Assembly: GCA_029255685.2 (NCBI GenBank)
Contig: CM055316.2
Location: 78,242,861-78,306,860 of the forward strand
Reading direction: 5' to 3'
Origin: Silene conica
Lineage: Eukaryota; Streptophyta; Magnoliopsida; Caryophyllales; Caryophyllaceae
Length of the DNA: 64,000 nucleotides
A program made the position numbers and the translations under genes. Below are positions 36,582 to 49,300 of this stretch, one piece after another. The stretch's first letter is position 1. Every line of letters starts with the position of its first letter. Under the pieces are notes generated by a model. The model was not told the origin of the DNA. It searched no databases and saw nothing but the letters and a program-made list of their open reading frames with translations.

Positions 36582-37380
36582 GTAAACATCTTGATGATAT
36601 GTAGTTTCAAATATTTATGGTTTTTCATATATTGCATATTGATTTTCTCCGTCTTTCCAACAATAAATGTCGCTCTTTCCAGTGAAAAAGAGATTCAAAA
36701 TCTTTTGTTTTTGGTTTATTTCCTAAGTAATTGGTTGAAATGCCAACTGTATAAAGTACTACAGTACAGATTCAATACTACCTTAGAAAAATCTCCTTTT
36801 TAGGTCAGTGGATTTTTATTATTTCAACCAATAAATTACTCTCCATTCATGTTTCAAGCAAACCAAAATCAAAATTAACTTCTATAACTGTGGATTGTTA
36901 AAAGAACATAGTGAACATATTTCATATTTTCATCTAAGTGACGGGCTTCCGTTTTTTCAAGTTTAAATGAGAAATAGTTGGTAACGTGATCAATGACGTC
37001 TCTGAGTTGCAGTAGTTCATTGTCGGGTTGGATTGCAATTGCGATAGTGCTACGTTGCATTAATGTAGAGTAGGAATTGTAAAATGATATGGGCACAGTT
37101 TATGGGATAGTCGGCATGATGTGAGACTGCGTTAGTCTGTGAGGATGATGAATTCTGTGAGTCCAGAAGTGAAACAGGAATATAGATGAATTGAAATGTA
37201 TTGTATCTTCTGAATGATGATGATGATGATCCTCTGTCCTATGAAATACTTACTAGTTGAAAAGAAGATGAGTTTATTCTGCAAAAATTGGTTTTAATCA
37301 AATTTTAAATCTTTGTGTTCATTTTGAAACTTAATTCGCTACTTATCCATTTCTCTATTTACTTTATGTGCATATGTAAA
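36582..37380. other. 3' flank of the MUSTANG-like gene
   Basis: AT-rich sequence without recognisable genes, with a short (GAT)n run near 37215-37230. The 3' UTR is presumably within the first few hundred bases. Confidence 0.45.
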
Positions 37381-37384
37381 ACTG

Positions 37385-38410
37385 AGAGTAAAACTGCCAG
37401 TGACGGTTTATATTGAGTTCTAGGATAAAACTGACTACTTCTTCGCAAAGTATTTGTCATCTTGAAAAACGCTGCATTCACTTCTTACCCGTTCCTTTTC
37501 CACCGGTTCAGGATATGAACTGCATTTAGTGCCTGATTAACAATATTGTTCAGTTAGGACTCTCCCAAAATTATTTATAAACTATTGTCACAATAATCAT
37601 CATATATGGCAGCTTAGATTTGTAGCAAATCTGATGTAGCATCCAGGAGAATTTAACAAAAAAAGAGAGTGAAAACTGTCATCGACTGTTTAATTGTTTA
37701 TATTGACTAGGATATAACAGACGACTTCTTTGCAAACTATCCATCATCTCAGAAAACGCTACATTAGCTTCTTCGTTCCTTTTCCTTTACTTCCCCTTTT
37801 CCACAATAATGTTCAGTTACGAGTTTCCAAGAATCATCGCTGAAGAAGGTCAACAGGCAGCGGCCGTAGAGGTATTGATTCCACATCACATAGCTTTATT
37901 TTTGTAAGTTTTTGCATTATTAATTAGTGTATCTTCTTCTTATGACTTAGTATACTGGTTTTGTTCGCGTTTGGATATTTAGAAAAATAGAATGCAATTA
38001 TTATTTTTACTTTCACGCTCGAACTAGAAATCTCTTGTGCAATATCATTATTTTTTTTATTAACGTGTGGGTTCTCATTTTCTCAGTTTTTGCAGGATAT
38101 TCAAAGTGATCATGCCTTCAGAGTTAGAGGCTACAGAGCAAAGAACAAGGGTTTGAGTAAAGATTGCACAGAGAAGATGAACACCGTGAGGGTTGTCTGG
38201 AGATGATCAAATTTTGATGCAAACTCAACTCAGTATCCACAGTAGCTAACTTCTGTAATCCTTGTTTTCATGTCGTACCCTTGATCAAATTTGCTTCATA
38301 TGATGATTGATGCAGGTTCCTGACATCTACTGCAGTTTGCAGGTAATTTTTGTACTATGCATCTTATCAATTGAGTATTTATTAGTTGAGGCAAAAATGT
38401 ACAAAGTGTT

Positions 38411-38448
<38 letters not shown>

Positions 38449-39540
38449 TTTTTTCCAAACTTCGTGGTTACCCAATTTGCTTTTTAGACGATCCATTGAG
38501 TTATTACATATAATACTCAAGCAATTGGAAATAAACAAAAAAAATCATGTTTCATTATTTCATAATCCGAAATTCCTATTTTCAATTCGACTTAGTCGTG
38601 TTTTGTGGGCATTCCATGGTGTTAAGACTATAATCAACTTACTGTTTGTTGGGAATATGTATTATTTGCCGTCATAACTTTAAGCGTTGGTATACAACTC
38701 TAAAACACAATTTTTTAAATCAGTCTTTCTTATGAAAAAATTGTCTCAAGACTGATTCTTATTGTTGGTAATTACTCCGCATTATATTCCTTTCCACATT
38801 TTATCGGGTTAAAGAAGTTATATGAATATGAGTATGGTTTTTAGCAGACTAGATCAATTGAACTGAAATGAGTAGTTTTACTGTGAAATTGAAGATTAGT
38901 TTCTGTTGTTAGACTTAAAGAGTGTTTTAAGTTCATGACTCCTGCTATGTACAAGTTTCGTCAATTCTCAGTTTTGAACTTCTTGTTGTTCACTTGTTCA
39001 TGCTGATGATCAGCAGTTGAGCTACTCTTGTGATTCTTGCGAGACGCGATAACGCCCAGTGTCGAATTAATGTTAAACTTAAACCTATATTTTTATTTGA
39101 AGAATGAAAACAGTTGATCACTTATGCTATATAAGTTCCACCAAGTGTGCCTTTTGTCTTGGAATAAATGTGATGAAGATACTGTGTCTAGCTGTTCTTC
39201 ATTTACCCACGAAATTTCCATTTTCTACCGAGGAATAAGCGTAAGAAGTTTTCTTTTTCTACAAAAGGACACCAAGCACTTGACTGATAAAGTCGTCTCT
39301 GCAGGCTTCTCATGAGATGTTTCATTATGTTCAAAGCAAATCGTGCTAGCAACTCACAGGGAAAACTGCCACCGACAGACGGTTTTTCTTGGTTACCATC
39401 ACATCCTGATATGGCAGTGTAGATTTGTAGCAAATCTGACGTGGCAGGACGCATTCAGCATAAATTGAACAAAAAATGTGCGGGAAAACTGCCATCGACA
39501 GACGGTTTGTATTCTGATTCAGCATATACTCGTTCTTACT
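37385..39540. repeat. Dispersed direct repeats with AAAACTGCCATCGAC units
   Basis: A unit of about 130-180 bp at 37385-37560 (AAAACTGCCAGTGACGG, then CGCTGCATTCACTTCTT, then TTGTTCAGTTA) recurs at 37665-37850. Parts recur at 39345-39540, where TAGATTTGTAGCAAATCTGA and AAAACTGCCATCGACAGACGG also appear. It looks like decayed segmental or transposon repeats, with no coding content. A (CT)14 microsatellite lies inside. Confidence 0.6.
38415..38442. repeat. (CT)14 microsatellite
   Basis: Fourteen uninterrupted CT units. Confidence 0.95.
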
Positions 39541-39719
39541 TCATGTTCTCCCAATGGTAACACATTTTAAGCTCTTAGTTCACATTTTTCTTTTCTTTTT
39601 TCAGTTTTGTGTTACGCAAACATGAAAGTCTTGAGTAAAAAAATAGTTAGAATCACCAGTCGTTTTCATTTATTTTCTTTCCCTGACTTTCCTCGATTTC
39701 TATGTATATTTCAGTTTTA

Positions 39720-39890
39720 TTAGGGCAGGATTTGGTTCACACAATTAAGGTATCAAACATGGATTTAGAATAATCGAAACTCTTATGAAGTGTTTTGGTT
39801 GGAAAGCTTATAATTTTGATACCCATACCTTAAAACCGTGAGGGTTCTCATACCCGGAGGGGAAATGAGTATGAGACTCATTCCTCGATG
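39720..39890. mobile_element. Possible hAT-like MITE remnant
   Basis: GGATTTGGTTCACACAATTAAGG near 39727 and GATACCCATACCTTAAAACC near 39819 resemble the block at about 30918-31100. The ends are not defined. Confidence 0.35.
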
Positions 39891-39944
39891 TATTCAAAAT
39901 TTCAAATCAAAACTAGTTTAAATAACATGCAAGGGAAAAATGTG

Positions 39945-40505
39945 TTGCTTCCTGCAGCTGTGGAAGGTTATGGTGGTCAAAGCTGGCACATTTCACCCGG
40001 AAAGTCTGGGTGGACATTTTCCTGTGAAGGGGAGCCTGCAGAGGCGACATTATTGCCACAGACGCTTCTTGTCAGCTTGTGGGGTCGAGTGTTGAGGATT
40101 GTTACCATGCGCTTTTCGGGTGGCACAAGTATTGTCGAGGTGTGCAGGCATAGTGGTTTCAAGACTTCATTGAAAATGTTCCGATGCTGTCAACCGTGGA
40201 GCAAATGGAACGGAATTTCAAGCACAGACAGCTTAATATAGATGGCAGGTGGTCTTTCCTTGCTTTGGCATGGGCAAATGTGCGAATTTGTACGCAAATC
40301 CTCCTGATCCTGCACAAATACTTATCGGTTTTCACAGGTTGGTTTCGGACTATCACTTTTGCCCTGAACTGGTTTTTCGCCACTTACCACACCCTCACCT
40401 CACCAGGGTCACCAAACCGTTGTTCATCTCTAGCAAATTGCATCAAAATCAATGTTGATGCAACTTCTAGTATTGATTTTTCTTTACAGCTCAAAACAAT
40501 TTATT
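39945..40505 (+). pseudogene. LINE fossil: zf-RVT and RNase H start
   Basis: Across changing frames one can read a zf-RVT-like stretch (SVEDCYHALFGWHKY near 40085-40130, WFQDFIENVP near 40160) and the linker that precedes an RNase H domain (PPDPAQILIGFHRL near 40300, IKINVDAT near 40445). This order is typical of the 3' end of plant LINE polyproteins. Frameshifts and at least one stop show it is dead. The reading frames listed over it only cover parts. Confidence 0.6.
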
Positions 40506-40545
40506 AAAACATTATCAGATTTTCATAAATGGGTTTATGAAAAAC

Positions 40546-40735
40546 CATTTAGTCTTGTTTGTGACGTATATATCTGTCACAAACTTATGACGGATTAAAT
40601 GCTACCCAGATGGTTAGATAAGACAACAAAATGCTACTCTCTAGACATTTTACTTTTGTCTTATCTTCCCCAATGTGGTTAGTATTTGACTCGTCACAAC
40701 ATCCGTCACAAATGAGAATCTGCAAACCTTTATAA
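40546..40735. mobile_element. GTGACGG-type MITE variants
   Basis: AGTCTTGTTTGTGACG at the left and GTCACAAATGAGAATCTG at the right pair as inverted ends. The interior (AGATAAGACAACAAAATGCTA and its inverse) folds back. Further diverged copies follow at about 41005-41195 and 41350-41545. Confidence 0.6.
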
Positions 40736-41549
40736 GCTTTTCTTTTTTGTGTGCAACAATTCGACAGAAGATCCCAGGCCATCCACCTTTGACAGCGGGC
40801 CGGGCTAAATAAACCAAGCTTAACTAAAATCCGGGCCAATGGGCATTTGGACCACAGTTCTCGTTTGCATATAATTAGGCCCACCCTTCTCCATCAGCGA
40901 AGAAACTGGGCCATGGTATGAACTATGTAGAAGGATCCCTAGCTATTGGTGGGTCGGCCTCGGCCTATTATAAGATTTTAAACTCATTTACTAAATCAGT
41001 AGGTCTCCCTCGTGTTGGGTATATTCGTCACATACTTGTGTCGGGTTAAATATTACTCACATGGATAGATAAGACAAAAATCAGAGTGCCTAGATACTAT
41101 ATAGTTACAAATGACCTGTATTTATTTATCCATGTGAATTTTATTTGAGCTGTTAGAAGCTTGTGACGAATATTGTCCGATATAAATGAAAATTTATGTT
41201 GCTATATATGGTCGACCTTTTATTTGATGTTGATTTTTAGTTTTCCAAAAGTTTTCTACTACGTCCCCTGGATTTAGCAGCTCGTTTTCCTTTTATTTTC
41301 ACATTTTTATCCAAAATTCAACAAATTAAACAATCCAACAAACTATAACTAATACTTCTTATGAGTCTCCCTTGTGATGAATATACCCATCACAAGTTTG
41401 CGACAAGCTAAGTATTATTTATGTGGGTAGATAAATAAGACAAAACAATTTGCTACTTCACATAGTTATTACTGTATTATACTTAGTCCATCGCAAGCTT
41501 GTGAGTCGCAAGTCTTGCGACAAATATACTCCGTCAGAAATGAGTATTT

Positions 41550-42502
41550 ATATATTGTATAATTGTATACTAAGCAATAGTCGTTTTAGGTTATTTATTT
41601 GTTGTCTTGTTTCGTATCGTAAATATGAAATGGCCGACAAATAGTACTTGGTTGCCAAATTCATTATGGAAAAGGGCAGGTAGTTAGTTGTACAAGCCCT
41701 TGTTATATTTGCCATCAATTATCAAGGACCAACAGACGTCGGCCATAATTTGCCAAATTCAACCATGACTTTCCAGTTACATACCCATCTTATTGGGTAT
41801 TTTACGGACATCTTAGAATCTGAGTTTTATACCTTATCTTAGATCACGGACTTTATTTGCACAAATAGAATAATACATCCAGATATATATAAGTATCGTA
41901 CATTTAATATAAGTTTAATTAAGCTTATATGTAATTATTTTTGAGCTTTTAATAATTTTTTCTTGCAGTATAATGTTTTAGTGTTAAAATTAAAATGAAG
42001 CTCAAATTCTTTGTTATAAAGCTTGAAATCTCATAGATATATACATCTGGTTGTATAATCCTGCTTTATTTGTGTAACAACCAGACTCACCACTGTCGTA
42101 ACACAAACCCAATAAGATGGGTGTCCACTTTTGGACCATTATTTGTCCTCACTTAAGCCCAAAAGCACAAGGTCTTGTTACTAAGTGGTGGGTGAAAGCT
42201 ATTATAAACCTATCACAAGCCTCACATTCACAATTTAAAAGAATACGTGTTCCGTCATAAAACTATTAAATTTAATAAATTATAATAAAACTCAAAAATA
42301 ATATTAACGAGCTCAATTGAATTTTAACTTTTCACATCAAAAAATTGAAAGATAAACAAAAAATTATAAGATCTCGAAAAAATACACATAAACTCACTTA
42401 AATTTGGTTATAATTGTACAATACTTCTCTCACAATATCACAACTAGGACGACAAGTGGGATGCTCCATGTAATTCCGACTTGAGTTACCACTTGCATAT
42501 TA
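41550..42502. other. Intergenic sequence upstream of SS1, no gene seen
   Basis: AT-rich. The part 42075-42235 (starting TGTAACAACCAGACTC, with a TATAAACC-like box) resembles an LTR, but no matching end was found. Confidence 0.35.
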
Positions 42503-42511
42503 TAAAAATTA

Positions 42512-43045
42512 GGGATATTCTACGGTGTACCCTCGTGTTTTTCGTTTTTCTATGTTGTACACCTACATTTTATAATTTTTATGGTATACCCTTAAACTTC
42601 TTACTTATTCTCCATAATAACCTCCTTCAAATCTCCATTAACACTATTACTATTAAAATTCATAATTTGACATTTATTTTGACTTATTAATGTGGTATCA
42701 CCATTCAATATAGAAAGTATCGCAAATATCTTCAAATAAGCATAAACTTCTATTAAAAAACACACATTATGAAACAACACATTATGAAACATGAAATAAT
42801 AATAGCAATTTGATCAAATTGAGTTAGATTTGTATAATTTGGTTGGTTAATGGTAATTCGGCGAATTACCATTAGTAAATGAGAAGGTTGTCGAGTAATT
42901 GAAATGTTAAATACACGATTTAATAGATAAATTAAAAAATTAAGCTAGCAAAACCAATAAATAAGGTCACTGTATAGACTAATGTATAGAGTTTAAGGGC
43001 AACGTAGAAAATTGAAAAACTCGAGGGTACACCGTAGAATATTCT
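42512..43045. mobile_element. MULE-type MITE with 9-bp target duplication
   Basis: The ends GATATTCTACGGTGTACCC and GGGTACACCGTAGAATATTC are perfect inverted repeats over about 19 bp, and pairing continues through CGAGTTTTTC-type sequence. A perfect 9-bp duplication TAAAAATTA lies at 42503-42511 and 43046-43054. 534 bp, no coding capacity. It ends 330 bp before the SS1 start codon. Confidence 0.88.
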
Positions 43046-43375
43046 TAAAAATTATTATCCGTCTAACGCTACAGCTGCGACGGATAATATACGTAATTTG
43101 CGTTAAGCAACCGTTTTGAAGAGTTAAATAACGATCTTTGCCAATAATTTAGCTGTCAAAGACGGAGGAACATAGAAATTAGTGCCACATATTATCTGAG
43201 GAGTCACTCTCACACACTCTGAAGGGTCACGTACTTCTGGTGTCCACTTTCACCATTTACTTTGAGCCATATAAATCAACCTGGATTCCCAGTTCCCTTG
43301 CATGCTACATTATTCTACATTTATACACCATTCCTTTCTAAGGCGGATATTCCCGTCTTAAATTATTAATCTATT

Positions 43376-46300
43376 ATGGAGTCTTTTACCCTTAATCCTT
43401 GTAATCTCAGAGGTATTTGTCCATTAACAACGTTCCATTTATCAAGGAAATTGGAATATAGAGCATTTAAGCAGTTGGGTTATGCTTATTTTTCACTTAA
43501 AGCTCAGTCTTCTGCTAATGATGGTGGATATCATACGTTTTCTCGCGCAGGTTGGTCCTCTCTCCTCTTGTCTTTGATTTCATTTTGCTGAATATTTTTC
43601 GGCCTAACGCCACCTGTTAATACCACCTGGAACGGAAGAGGTCTTGGTCTAGTGGTGTCACGGGTTCGAATCCCCTCCCCAACATATTGTACTGGCCATG
43701 GGGGTGAAATTGTCTGCAGAGGATGAATTCATGTAGGATTTGAGAGCAAAGTCGCTACTTTAAGTGGCGGGTTTGCTCTGTAAATGATCTAAACACAGAT
43801 AAGTGTGAAAATTTTTGATGGGTAAAATTGCTGGGTATGCCTGTACAGTGTACAGTGGCTGATTTATAGTAGCAAAAATCGATAAGGTGCGCGATTGAAA
43901 TGAAAATGAACTGAATAGAGCCAATATCGAAAGTAAAGCTTACCCGAATGACATAGAATTGAGCTAGGTCTAGAAAAGCACACATTTTTAAAGGACAATG
44001 GGCATTTCTTTTTGCTGGGGATGTGGGTTTGGTTGATTTGTTAATTCCGATTTCAAAAAGTTGTTAATTACAGCTTTGGGATTTCAAAATGTAGTTAACT
44101 GCCATGAAGTAAGTGTCTTGAGCAAATTTCATGTATGGATTGTGTTTGTGTCAAATTAAGGGATACATTGTTTCTATTGCAACAAATTAATCACCCCTTA
44201 ATCCCCTATTTGCCCTGAGGACTCCCTGTGTCACTCATGCTGTTTCCGAGTGACCCAAAATGAATATTGCGTCTGGAATTGCATTGACTGAATGCACATT
44301 GTTTCTAATGTGTGATGTAATTTCACAAGTAGGACAAGTAACTCGGCTTCCTATGATCCTTGTTTTTTACTGTTTGTTTATCATCACACATAGTGACATA
44401 GGTTATTGCTTTTATCCACAACTTGAATTAAAATTCTGAAGTGAAAACAGATGAAAAATATCTTGCCAAGTGTACTGCTATGGGAACACTTGGCATGGAA
44501 AAGCAAGAAGATATACTCGGCGGAGATTATAGTGAAGAGGAGACAAAAGTAAAGAGGTCTGGCAGTGAAGAAATAGAGGAAGGAAATGTGGTCGAGGGAC
44601 AAGTGACAACTCCTAACAAAGTGACCCACAATATCATCTTTGTTACATCTGAGGCAGCACCGTACTCCAAGACTGGGGGTTTGGGAGATGTATGCGGTTC
44701 TTTGCCTATTTCTCTCGCTGCACGTGGCCATCGTGTTATGGTAGTTTCTCCCAGATACATTCATGGTACAGCTGCGGATAAAGTTTATGCTGGAGCCTTT
44801 GATGTTAACTGTCGCATCAAGGTCAACTGCTTTGGAGGGGAACAAGAAGTGGCCTTTTTCCACGAGTACAGAGCCGGTGTTGATTGGGTATGAAAATCTA
44901 GTGGCCTATCTTCAATCAGTTCTTATGAATGGAGCATTATGGTTAAAGTGATTTTATGATTGGTGACTTGGCGTTTCTTTATTTCTCATAGAAGTTCCGC
45001 CATTCAATGATGTAGGTCTTTGTTGATCATCCATCATATCACCGACCTGGAACTCCGTATGGTGACAGCTTTGGTGCCTTTGGTGATAATCAGGTAGGTT
45101 TTCAGTCATTACTCTTGGGTTGGTTGGGTTGAGTATAGTTGTAATGGTGGTAATATAGCGGAAAACAAAGTAAAACAGAAGGTAGTGGATAAAGGAATGA
45201 ATAGAGGTAAGAATTAGCCCCATTAAAGCGGGTAATAACTACTGGCCTTCTCTAGGGTAATGTTGCATCACTCCCCTATGGCAGTAATGGTTTCCCTAAT
45301 CCCTACCATGCCTTCATATTCCCTTCATCTCCTGTTGTCGCCCCTTCACCATCAATCATGATCTTTCCCCCTTTCTTTTTAATTTTGAACTTCATTTTTC
45401 CGGTGATCAGTTTTTATTCCGCTGAAGCATTTAACTTATTGTAGCTGTTCTTTTATGAACAGTTCCGGTTCACCTTGCTTTGTCACGCAGCCTGTGAAGC
45501 ACCTCTCGTCCTCCCGCTTGGAGGCTACACTTATGGCGAGAAGTCTGTATTTCTTGCCAATGATTGGCATGCTGGCCTCGTACCAATGTATGTTCATTTA
45601 CCGACTTCACTCTGCTCCTTTGAAAGTTACTTGAGCTCCCTGCTCTATTGCTCCTAATGGTCTCTAACACTCGCTCACTTAAAACATTCACTTGCATACG
45701 AAGGCAAGAAATGACCCTTTTTAAGCAATTAACCCAACTATTATCATGTTGAGCTTGAAGCAGTTTGGCTCTTTGAAAAGGGTAGTATGACTCATATTGA
45801 AGTGGACAGTCATGGTTTTTTGAAGGGAGTAATCAAGTGTATTGCTCATTACGTCTGTTGAAATTTGAAAATGCACTATGTCTGCATAAAAGAAGACAAA
45901 TTTGATATTCAGAAAACAAATTTTGGTCCACATTTTGCCAATAAATCCACTGGAAGGCGGAAGCTTGTTGTTTTTCACTTTTTTATACTCTGGTCTTTCT
46001 TATGATGCGGGCAAACTATAATAGTGTAATTAGATCAAATTATTAGGTTTTCTATGTTGTGTTTTTCTATTTTCAGTCAGCGACCTGCGTTGGAGCTCAC
46101 CACATGATATATAAATGCTGATAATTGTGTATGTTCTTAGTCTGTTGAGATCTGACATATGTCAAATTTATGCATCTTGAAAGATGAAATTTCAATAGGG
46201 ACATTATATCTCTGGCGTTGTATACAGATTGATTTTTTTACTTGATATAATTTGCTGCTTAAGTTATCAATGCTGCTAACTACAGTAAAGAATAATAATT

Positions 46301-49300
46301 TGTTCTTTTTGTAGACTTTTGGCGTCTAAATATCGTCCTTATGGAGTTTACAAGGATGCACGGAGTTTACTTGTTATACATAACATGGCTCATCAAGTAA
46401 GTGGCCTATGGACCCGTGTTTTCCCTTCTTTTGAAACTCTAGATTTAAATATAAGGATTAAGATTCTTTCGGCTTGTCCATTTCAAGTGGAGCCGAACAG
46501 TCAGTATCGTTTGGTTCTGGATTATGAATTATGATAGAATAAAGCAAAATAATCATTAGACGAGTTGCACCTCTTTTTATTGTGAAGTAAAAGTCATTTG
46601 ATGCAAATTTTCAATTCTCCCTTACCCGGTTGCCCCACCATCTACAAGAGCAGTTCTCGGACTAGGGTGGTGATGGTGGTGGTGGTGGTGGTGTTTGTTT
46701 AATGCTTTTTTAATCATTGAATAAGATTTTTCAGCCATTATAATCTCAGTTTTCTGTCACCCTCAACAAACTCAATATTATATATCTGTCAGAAACATTT
46801 TTTTCTGAAATGTAGCCTTTTCTGTCGTCATTGATTCAAGATGAGTGATATGTGAGGAAACATGAGTCTGAAATGCCCTCAATAAAGGAGAACATGATGT
46901 TGCTATGTTTTTCGGAGTTTTCAAGAGAAGGATAGGCTACACCTGTTACTGCTATCTATTGATGTAAATTTTTGACTTTTGCCAGGGCGTGGAGCCGGCA
47001 GTTACTTACAATAACTTAGGGGTGCCACCTCATTGGTATGGGGCACTTGAATGGGTGTTTCCAGAGTGGGCAAGAGCACATGCACTTGACAAAGGTGAAG
47101 CTGTCAACATTCTCAAGGGGGCCATTGTGACATCTGATCGAATACTTACAGTTAGCGAGGTAATGCTTTCATATTAACTTTGTTGAGACTGCTGATGAGT
47201 GCAGGTATAAGTTGGGAGTTCACAAGATTTTAAATCTGTTTTATGACTTCGAGGCTTATGTTAATTGCAATATGGTCTTTTTAATGGTATTCCAATAACG
47301 TTTATTCAACAGAATTCTTCTTTCAATTGAAACAGGGATATTCCTGGGAAATTACAACGGTGGAGGGTGGATATGGGTTGAACGAGTTACTAACAAGCAG
47401 AAAATTTGTTCTGAATGGTAATACTAATTGTGCATTCCTTATGCTTTACAGCTTTAGTACATAATACTCCATACACAGGAGTTACTTCTAGGCTTCTAGC
47501 TAATAGCACTTCAGCTTGATACATGCATGATGTGTTGATACTTTGACTTCATGATTGATACATTAAACGGCTCCTATTGAATTTTGTTTTTATTTTTTCT
47601 TTTGACCAGGAATTATAAATGGTATCGATGTTTCTGAATGGGACCCATCTACTGATGCTCATCTCCCAGCTCATTACTCCATTGATGATCTTTCTGGAAA
47701 GGTTTCGTGTTCTTTCATGTCTTTTGAATGCTAGATCATATAGTAAGATCACGAACAGCTCAGTAGGAGCTTTACGAGTGCTCTCCAAGGTGGTTCCCAT
47801 TGTTGGAGAGCAAAAATGGTGTCTTTTGCCCACAATACTTTGCTTCCTGTGCTGTCCATGTTTTCTCCCACAAGAGCGATAGTGAGTTGGAGGAGTTTTT
47901 ATTAGTTACTGTAATTTTTTTTACTAAATTAAGTAGAAAAAGAGGTTGGTCCAGATATGAGGTGGTAGTGTGTAAATGGAGAACAAAGCAATTACCCTCC
48001 GATTTTGCTATTGTACTAGCTCTAAAGGCGGTCACAAAATAGATGTTACAATCAGTATATCTATGAACCCGGGCTACCAAATTTGTTCAATCTAGGTCAC
48101 CGGATTCACTCGACCCCTAGTGAATGGGGATCGGTTTGAGCGTATTATAAAACTTATACTACCAATGTATTGTGACTTTGTGAGTTAGACAACTTTGCTA
48201 TGAACCAACAACAATTATGTTAACGAGTTGACTGCCTCTTTCAGGTGCAGTGCAAGATGGCTTTGCAGAAGGAGCTTGGTCTTCCTGTTAATCCTGAATG
48301 CCCATTAGTAAGACAGTCTTTCATACTTATATAGCGTTAACTGCACCTCTGCACTCCTTTCTTTAATACGGAGTGGAAGTTGAAAACTGACCTATTTTCT
48401 TTAGATTGGATTTATTGGGAGGCTCGATGACCAGAAAGGTATCGATATTATTCAAGCAGCTTTCCCGGAGCTTATGCAAGACGATGTGCAGTTTGTAAGT
48501 TTCTAGTCAAGTAATTCTAAACTATAACGTAGTAGAATGCCACATGCCCTAACGTCATTTAGAATACCAACACCATGATGAACCATCGCCTTACCTTGTG
48601 CAAGAATATCTAGTCTCGCTTATCTGAAGTGATTTTAACTAAAATAAAGAATACTTCGTTAAATGGCCTCTACTGTAAGGCGCAAGTTCACTCAGCTAAG
48701 TTATCGATACAAAACTGAAACTCAAGCATCTCACGTACAGAAAAAACAATAACACCAATTTTTTCTTCAAAATTGCATTTGCCATTTTATTTTTGCACTC
48801 TTTGACTCTAGTATGTAGGGTTCGAATCCTGACAACCTCAAAACCCCTCAAAAACACGAAGTGGAAACACAGTGCCTGTGCAAACTAACCACTCTTCAAT
48901 CCCAACGGGCATTTGAGTGAGGGAGCGTGTTAGGGTGCAAACCTATGTCCCACATCGGTAGTTTAAAGGTGAAGTATCATCTTTATAAGTGTCCTATCAT
49001 CTTTATAAGTGTCCTGAAAATATAATAGTACGAGGCCCTTTGGGAAGGAGCCCAAGAGTAAATCCGTGAGGGCTTGTCCAAAGCGGACAATATCGTACTA
49101 TTATGGACAATGGATACCGAAGCAGCAGAGGCCCAACACGAGGTATTCACGCTTCCGCACAACAGAGCGTAATAGGAATATTAATAATAATAATAATAGT
49201 TGGGCCTCAACCATCATCTTAAGGTTTTGGTTGAGATGGTTCATCTATCAGGGTATTCATCATTAGTCCCGAGTTTGTGTTTTTGCCAGAAAAGACGTTG

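Noticed and set aside
39888-40241. 117-residue reading frame as a possible gene
   Set aside because: It mixes frames of a decayed LINE; the LINE-like residues are in other frames and contain stops.
42075-42235. Possible solo LTR starting TGTAACAACC
   Set aside because: No matching CA end or target duplication could be found; left as unassigned sequence.
44384-44863. 159-residue minus-strand frame opposite SS1 exon 2
   Set aside because: Antisense shadow of the conserved starch synthase exon.
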